From assembly GCA_016209665.1 (NCBI GenBank), contig JACQVT010000341.1, positions 1-17,445 of the forward strand: DNA of 17,445 nucleotides, in the 5' to 3' direction. The stretch comes from Planctomycetota bacterium. Lineage in GTDB: Bacteria; Planctomycetota; Phycisphaerae; UBA1845; PWPN01. Under the pieces are notes generated by a model. The model saw only the letters and a program-made list of their open reading frames with translations, searched no databases and was not told the DNA's origin. Of this stretch, positions 13,727 to 17,445 are shown one piece after another; the first letter of the stretch is position 1, and the number at the start of each line of letters is the position of its first letter. A program made the translations under genes and the position numbers.

Positions 13727-15577
13727 GTGGGCGGGCTATACTGGTTTGACGTGGCTACCGCCGTGACCGAGGTCAAGCGCGACAAGCTCGCCAACTCCGT
13801 CGGCATCGTCCAGACGCAGACGGTCCGCCTGTTCGACCGGCCGGGTGACGAGCTGCGCCTGGAGTGCGGGCGGACACTGGCCCCGGTCGACGTGGCCTAC
13901 GAGACCTACGGGACGCTCAATGCCGAGCGCACCAACGCCGTACTGATCTGCCACGCCCTGACCGGCGATGCCCACGTGGCCGGCTGGCACAGCGAGACCG
14001 ACCGCAAGCCCGGCTGGTGGGACATCATGGTCGGGCCGGGCAAGGGCATCGACACCCACAGGTACTTCGTCATCTGCTCAAACGTGCTGGGGGGCTGCCG
14101 GGGCACGACCGGCCCGTCCTGCATCAACCCCGCCACCGGCAGGCCGTGGGGCCTGGACTTCCCGGTCATCACCATCGAGGACATGGTCAAGGTGCAAAAG
14201 CGGCTCGTCGAGCACCTGGGCATCCGGCGGCTGCTCTGCGTGACCGGCGGGTCGATGGGCGGCATGCAGGTGTTGGAGTGGACGGTGCGCTACCCGGAGG
14301 CCGTCGCCTCGGCGATTCCGATCGCCACCACCGCCCGGCTCAACGCTCAGTCGATCGCGTTCGATGCCGTAGGCCGCAGCGCCATCCTGGCCGACCCGAA
14401 CTACGCCAACGGGCAATATCACCAGGGTCCGTCGCCGGACCGCGGTCTGGCCATCGCCCGCATGGTCGGCCACATCACCTACCTGTCCGAGCAGGGCATG
14501 CACGAGAAGTTCGGCCGGCAGCTCCGCAACGCCGACACCTACAAGTACGATTTCACCAGCGAGTTCTCCGTCGAGACATACCTGGACCACCAGGGCCGCA
14601 TCTTCGTCGAACGGTTCGACGCCAACAGCTATCTTTACATCACCAAAGCGGTGGACTACTACGACCTGGGCGCCCAGCGGGGTTCGGTCGAGGCCGCGTT
14701 CAAGAACGTGCAGGCCCGCTTCCTCGTGATCAGCTTCTCGAGCGACTGGCTGTTCACGTCGCCCCAGTCGCGGCAGATCGTCGACGCCCTGCTGGCCAAC
14801 GACAAGGACGTGTCGTACAGCGAGGTGAACTCGCGTTACGGGCACGATGCGTTTTTGCTCGAGCCGGAGGTCCTCGGCCGGCTCATCGGGGGGTTCCTGG
14901 CCCGGGTCGAGGGCCGGCCCGTGCTGCAGGACAGCCAGGACCTCCACCCGTACCGCCAGAAGCCGGACGTCGAGTCCGCCTGGCGCCGCCGCCGCATCGA
15001 CTACGAGCGGATCGAAGACCTGATCGCGCGGGGCAGCCGGGTCCTGGACCTGGGATGCGGACGTGGCATATTATTGTCACTCTTGCAGCAGCGCAAACAG
15101 GTGGACGGTCTGGGCGTCGAGGTCGTGCAGGCCGATCTTTGCGAGTGCATCGACCGCGGCTTGCGGGTGCTGGATCTCGACATCGAGACCGAGCTGGGCT
15201 CGTTCGCGACCGGTGCCTATGATTACGTCATCCTCGCCCATACGCTCCAGACGCTGACCCGCCCCGACCGCGTGCTCCGCGAGATGCTCCGCGTGGGACG
15301 CCAGGGCATCGTCAGCTTTCCGAACTTCGCCTACTGGCGTTCCCGCTGGCAGATGGCGGTGGGCCGGGCCCCGGTGACCGAGACGCTGCCCTACCGCTGG
15401 TACAACACCCCGAACCGGCATTTCCTGTCCATCGCGGACTTCGAGGACTTCTGTCGCGACAATGGCATCCGCATCAGCCGGCGCCTCCCGCTGATCGAGG
15501 GCCATCGCGGCGCGATCCACCTGCTGCCCAACCTCCGTGCCTCCGAGGCCATCTTTGTCATCAGCAATCATGGATGA
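13727..15577 (+). CDS. metX: MetX-MetW fusion: homoserine O-acyltransferase with MetW methyltransferase-like domain
   Basis: This is a single 616-codon ORF. Residues about 25-400 are MetX, which acylates the hydroxyl of L-homoserine in methionine synthesis. They include LECGRTLAPVDVAYETYGTLN, the nucleophile elbow GGSMGGMQ (Ser176), Asp340 in SFSSDWLF and His373 in YGHDAFLLE, a complete alpha/beta-hydrolase triad. Residues 423-616 are MetW: RIDYERIEDLI, motif I VLDLGCGRG (439-447), and later FPNFAYWRSRWQ and PYRWYNTPNRHFLS, all typical of MetW. The two are usually separate adjacent genes (metX-metW); here no stop separates them. The start is uncertain: GTG 13727, 13751 or 13763 all precede the conserved part, none with a strong ribosome binding site. 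A TATACT at 13737-13742 would fit a leaderless start at 13751. Acetyl or succinyl preference cannot be read from this alone. Confidence 0.93.
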   Translation: MGGLYWFDVATAVTEVKRDKLANSVGIVQTQTVRLFDRPGDELRLECGRTLAPVDVAYETYGTLNAERTNAVLICHALTGDAHVAGWHSETDRKPGWWDIMVGPGKGIDTHRYFVICSNVLGGCRGTTGPSCINPATGRPWGLDFPVITIEDMVKVQKRLVEHLGIRRLLCVTGGSMGGMQVLEWTVRYPEAVASAIPIATTARLNAQSIAFDAVGRSAILADPNYANGQYHQGPSPDRGLAIARMVGHITYLSEQGMHEKFGRQLRNADTYKYDFTSEFSVETYLDHQGRIFVERFDANSYLYITKAVDYYDLGAQRGSVEAAFKNVQARFLVISFSSDWLFTSPQSRQIVDALLANDKDVSYSEVNSRYGHDAFLLEPEVLGRLIGGFLARVEGRPVLQDSQDLHPYRQKPDVESAWRRRRIDYERIEDLIARGSRVLDLGCGRGILLSLLQQRKQVDGLGVEVVQADLCECIDRGLRVLDLDIETELGSFATGAYDYVILAHTLQTLTRPDRVLREMLRVGRQGIVSFPNFAYWRSRWQMAVGRAPVTETLPYRWYNTPNRHFLSIADFEDFCRDNGIRISRRLPLIEGHRGAIHLLPNLRASEAIFVISNHG

Positions 15578-15628
15578 CGAGCGGGCCCCGGTCCCGGCGG
15601 GCGGCGATGACGCTGGAGGAGGTGCCGA

Positions 15629-16042
15629 TCAGGCGGGGGCGGCGCTTGCCGGCCGGGGCCTGGGCCGTTCCCGCCCGCGTCGCCGACGGCCGCTGGAGTG
15701 GATCTCGCCCAGCGTCGCCAGCACCTCCGCCGCGATGGCGTGGGCGGGTTGGCGCGTGTCGGCCTTGATGTGATGCAGGTACCGGGTCAAGATCAGCTTG
15801 GTGATCAGCACCTCGGGCAGGCCCAACTCCCTCAAGCCCTGTTGAAGCTGACAGATGGAACGTTCCGGCGTCGGTTCCCGCATCGCCAGGCCCAGCAAAC
15901 GTCCGACCTCGGCCGCCTGCTCGGCGTGCCGCGACTCCCAGTAGATGGACATCGCGGCGAACCATTCGGGCTCGAGGATCTCCGTCTCGGGCGGGGGCTG
16001 CGGCAAGGAGGGCGGGATGATGGTGTTGCGTTTCCGAGCCAC
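15629..16042 (-). CDS. Hypothetical small protein, 137 residues
   Basis: I do not recognise a family. The GTG start at 16042 has a full AGGAGG (16053-16048) 5 nt upstream, which is the main reason to believe the gene. The N-terminus is basic then Pro-rich (ARKRNTIIPPSLPQPPPE). The middle (residues about 25-115) is amphipathic helical (WFAAMSIYWESRHAEQ, ICQLQQGLRELGLPEVLI). The tail is Arg/Pro-rich (GRRRRGRERPRPRPAS), suggesting nucleic-acid or acidic-partner binding, which is inference only. There is no signal peptide or membrane segment. It converges with metX-metW, with 51 bp between the stops. Confidence 0.65.
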   Translation of the reverse strand: MARKRNTIIPPSLPQPPPETEILEPEWFAAMSIYWESRHAEQAAEVGRLLGLAMREPTPERSICQLQQGLRELGLPEVLITKLILTRYLHHIKADTRQPAHAIAAEVLATLGEIHSSGRRRRGRERPRPRPASAAPA

Positions 16043-16047
16043 CTGCG

Positions 16048-16053
16048 CCTCCT
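16048..16053 (-). promoter_or_regulatory. Perfect ribosome binding site for the GTG start at 16042
   Basis: AGGAGG on the minus strand lies 5 nt from the GTG. It favours this gene over longer overlapping frames on the same strand. Confidence 0.7.
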
Positions 16054-16215
16054 TGTGCTCGTGCCAACCAACGGCGGGCCGGCCCAGGGGACCCGGGCCG
16101 GCGCCGCCGATCCAGCCGCGCCGCAGACGGGGTGCGGCAGCGCTGCGTGGATGTTCGAGTCACGTCACAACCACACGGGTTGAGCCGGTGGGAGGGCCAC
16201 CGAAGCCGTTACTGC

Positions 16216-16243
16216 TACATACCCCCGCTCTGCGGCGAGGCAA
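16216..16243 (-). promoter_or_regulatory. Weak candidate promoter for the 16042 gene
   Basis: On the minus strand TTGCCT (16243-16238) and TATGTA (16221-16216) are 16 bp apart, downstream of the groEL terminator. This is a consensus match only, and the implied leader is about 165 nt. Confidence 0.25.
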
Positions 16244-16298
16244 ATGAAATCTTTGACTGGCGTGCCAACAGTGCGGCACGCGACCCCCTCGCAGCCAC

Positions 16299-16335
16299 AA
16301 AAAAACGCCCGAGCGGCGGGACGCCCGGGCGTTTT
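16299..16335 (-). terminator. Intrinsic terminator of groEL
   Basis: AAAACGCCCG (16302-16311) and CGGGCGTTTT (16326-16335) form a perfect 10-bp stem around a 14-nt GC-rich loop. On the minus strand it is followed by seven consecutive T (complement of A 16299-16305). It lies about 50 nt behind the groEL stop and points the right way. The flanking T run on the other strand is shorter, so termination is mainly for groEL. Confidence 0.88.
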
Positions 16336-16386
16336 GACTGCCAAATCGGCTCTCAGGCTGTGACGGTTTTCCGTCTGGGCCCCAGG

Positions 16387-17445
16387 TCACATGTGGCCGT
16401 GGCCCGCATGGCCACCGCCCTTGTCCTTCTTGTCTTCCTTGATTTCGCTGACGATGGCGTCCGTCGTCAGCAGCAGGGCAGCGATTGAGGCCGCGTTTTG
16501 CAGCGCCACCCGCTCGACCTTGGTCGGGACGATCACACCCATGTCCACCATGTCGCCGTACTCCGCGGTCAAGGCGTTGTAGCCGAAGTTCTGCTCCTTG
16601 GCCTCCTGGACCTTCTGGCAGACGATCGAGCCATCGAGTCCGCCATTCTGGGCGATCTGCTTGATGGGCGCCGTCATCGCCCGCCGAACGATGTCCACGC
16701 CGGTCTTCTGCTCGCCCTTGAGCTTCTTGGCCAAGCCGTCCAGCGCCCCCAACACCCGCAACGGAGCGACACCGCCGCCCGGCAGGATGCCTTCCTCGAC
16801 CGCCGCCCGGCAGGCATGCATGGCGTCCTCGACCAGGGCCTTGCGATCTTTCATTTCGACCTCGGTGGCCGCCCCGACGTTGATCTGGGCCACGCCGCCG
16901 GCCAGCTTGGCCAATCGCTCCTCGAGCGTCTCCCGGTCGTAGTCGCTGGTCGTGGCCTCGATCTCGTTCTTGAGCTGCTGGATGCGGCCCTTGATCGCCT
17001 GCTGCGAGCCGGCCCCCTCGATGATCGTGGTGTTGTCCTTGTCGATGGTCACCTTCTTGGCCTGGCCGAGATCCTTCAGGTCGATCGACTCCAGGGCGAT
17101 GCCCAGGTCCTCGAAGATCGCCCGCCCGCCGGTCAGGATCGCGATGTCCTCGAGCATGGCCTTGCGGCGGTCGCCGAAGCCCGGGGCCTTCACCGCCGCC
17201 GCTTGCAGCGTGCCGCGGAGCTTGTTGACCACCAGCGTTGCCAGGGCCTCGCCCTCGATCTCCTCGGCGATGATCAGCAGCGGCCGGCCGGCCTTGGCCA
17301 CCTTCTCCAGCAGCGGGATCAGGTCCTTGACCGCCGAGATCTTCTTCTCGTGGATGAGGATGTAGGGCTTCTCGAGCACGACTTCCATCGACTCGTAATT
17401 GTTGATGAAATGCGGCGACAGGTACCCCTTGTCGAACTGCATGCC
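16387..17445 (-). CDS. groL: Chaperonin GroEL, C-terminal two thirds (5' end outside the window)
   Basis: GroEL forms the double-ring ATP-driven folding chamber in the cytoplasm. The window holds the part from [13 protein letters not shown] (near residue 190 of E. coli GroEL) to the stop, about 352 residues, consistent with a full length near 545. Recognisable parts are the apical segment [26 protein letters not shown] with [17 protein letters not shown], the intermediate segment [19 protein letters not shown], and the equatorial segment [16 protein letters not shown], followed by [19 protein letters not shown]. The tail is [14 protein letters not shown], a short His/Gly-rich end instead of the usual GGM repeats. 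An intrinsic terminator follows. Whether groES precedes it is outside the window. Confidence 0.97.
   Translation of the reverse strand, partial: GMQFDKGYLSPHFINNYESMEVVLEKPYILIHEKKISAVKDLIPLLEKVAKAGRPLLIIAEEIEGEALATLVVNKLRGTLQAAAVKAPGFGDRRKAMLEDIAILTGGRAIFEDLGIALESIDLKDLGQAKKVTIDKDNTTIIEGAGSQQAIKGRIQQLKNEIEATTSDYDRETLEERLAKLAGGVAQINVGAATEVEMKDRKALVEDAMHACRAAVEEGILPGGGVAPLRVLGALDGLAKKLKGEQKTGVDIVRRAMTAPIKQIAQNGGLDGSIVCQKVQEAKEQNFGYNALTAEYGDMVDMGVIVPTKVERVALQNAASIAALLLTTDAIVSEIKEDKKDKGGGHAGHGHM

Larger units (their letters stand above)
16043..16386. other. Intergenic stretch of 344 bp
   Basis: No gene is supported. It contains the groEL terminator (16299-16335), a small dyad CGTGCC/GGCACG (16261-16280), a possible minus-strand promoter at 16216-16243 for the 16042 gene, and otherwise nothing I can interpret. 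No tRNA cloverleaf was seen. Confidence 0.5.

Noticed and set aside
13864..15222. Alternative frames across metX-metW (13864-15222 plus, 14078-14947 minus)
   Set aside because: They overlap a complete, well-recognised MetX-MetW frame and have Arg/Pro/Gly-rich composition typical of shadow frames.

Overview
The window is GC-rich, densely coded bacterial DNA. It looks like a member of the Planctomycetota or a close relative. The reasons are a secreted formylglycine sulfatase, large kinase-like proteins with coiled coils, an archaeal-type prolyl-tRNA synthetase, a small lipoprotein-like ORF and many short hairpin repeats. This assignment comes from gene content only and is inference.

Left block (1-7068). 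A two-gene minus-strand operon holds a class I SAM-dependent methyltransferase (5362-3773) and a very long kinase-like protein (3760 to beyond base 1). The latter has a degenerate kinase domain at each end of a coiled-coil region. Upstream of the operon lie a small lipoprotein-like ORF on the plus strand (5614-5844) and an unrecognised 401-residue protein on the minus strand (7068-5863).

Middle block (7498-10496). A secreted sulfatase sits 26 bp behind a ProS-type-3 prolyl-tRNA synthetase, probably in one transcription unit.

Accessory block (10729-13553). Divergent from proS is an ATGA-coupled pair: an SMC/ABC-like AAA ATPase and an RloB protein. This is the RloA/RloB or AbiL type of presumed anti-phage system. 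Behind it come the 5' stub of a secreted-protein gene, a transposase remnant (ISKra4-like) that cuts into it, and an orphan HicB-like antitoxin gene on the other strand.

Right block (13727-17445). A single ORF fuses homoserine O-acyltransferase (MetX) to MetW. It faces a small unrecognised gene. The last part is the 3' portion of a groEL gene with a histidine-rich tail and a clear intrinsic terminator.

The most striking observation is a 63-bp palindromic element present three times (46-108, 838-900, 4984-5046). Each copy lies inside a protein-coding gene, in frame, in the same codon phase although orientations differ, and each is flanked by a 3-bp direct repeat (CCA, TGG, CCT). Element plus duplication is 66 bp, exactly 22 codons. 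It looks like a miniature mobile element able to insert into genes without breaking them, comparable in behaviour to Rickettsia palindromic elements but with a visible target duplication.
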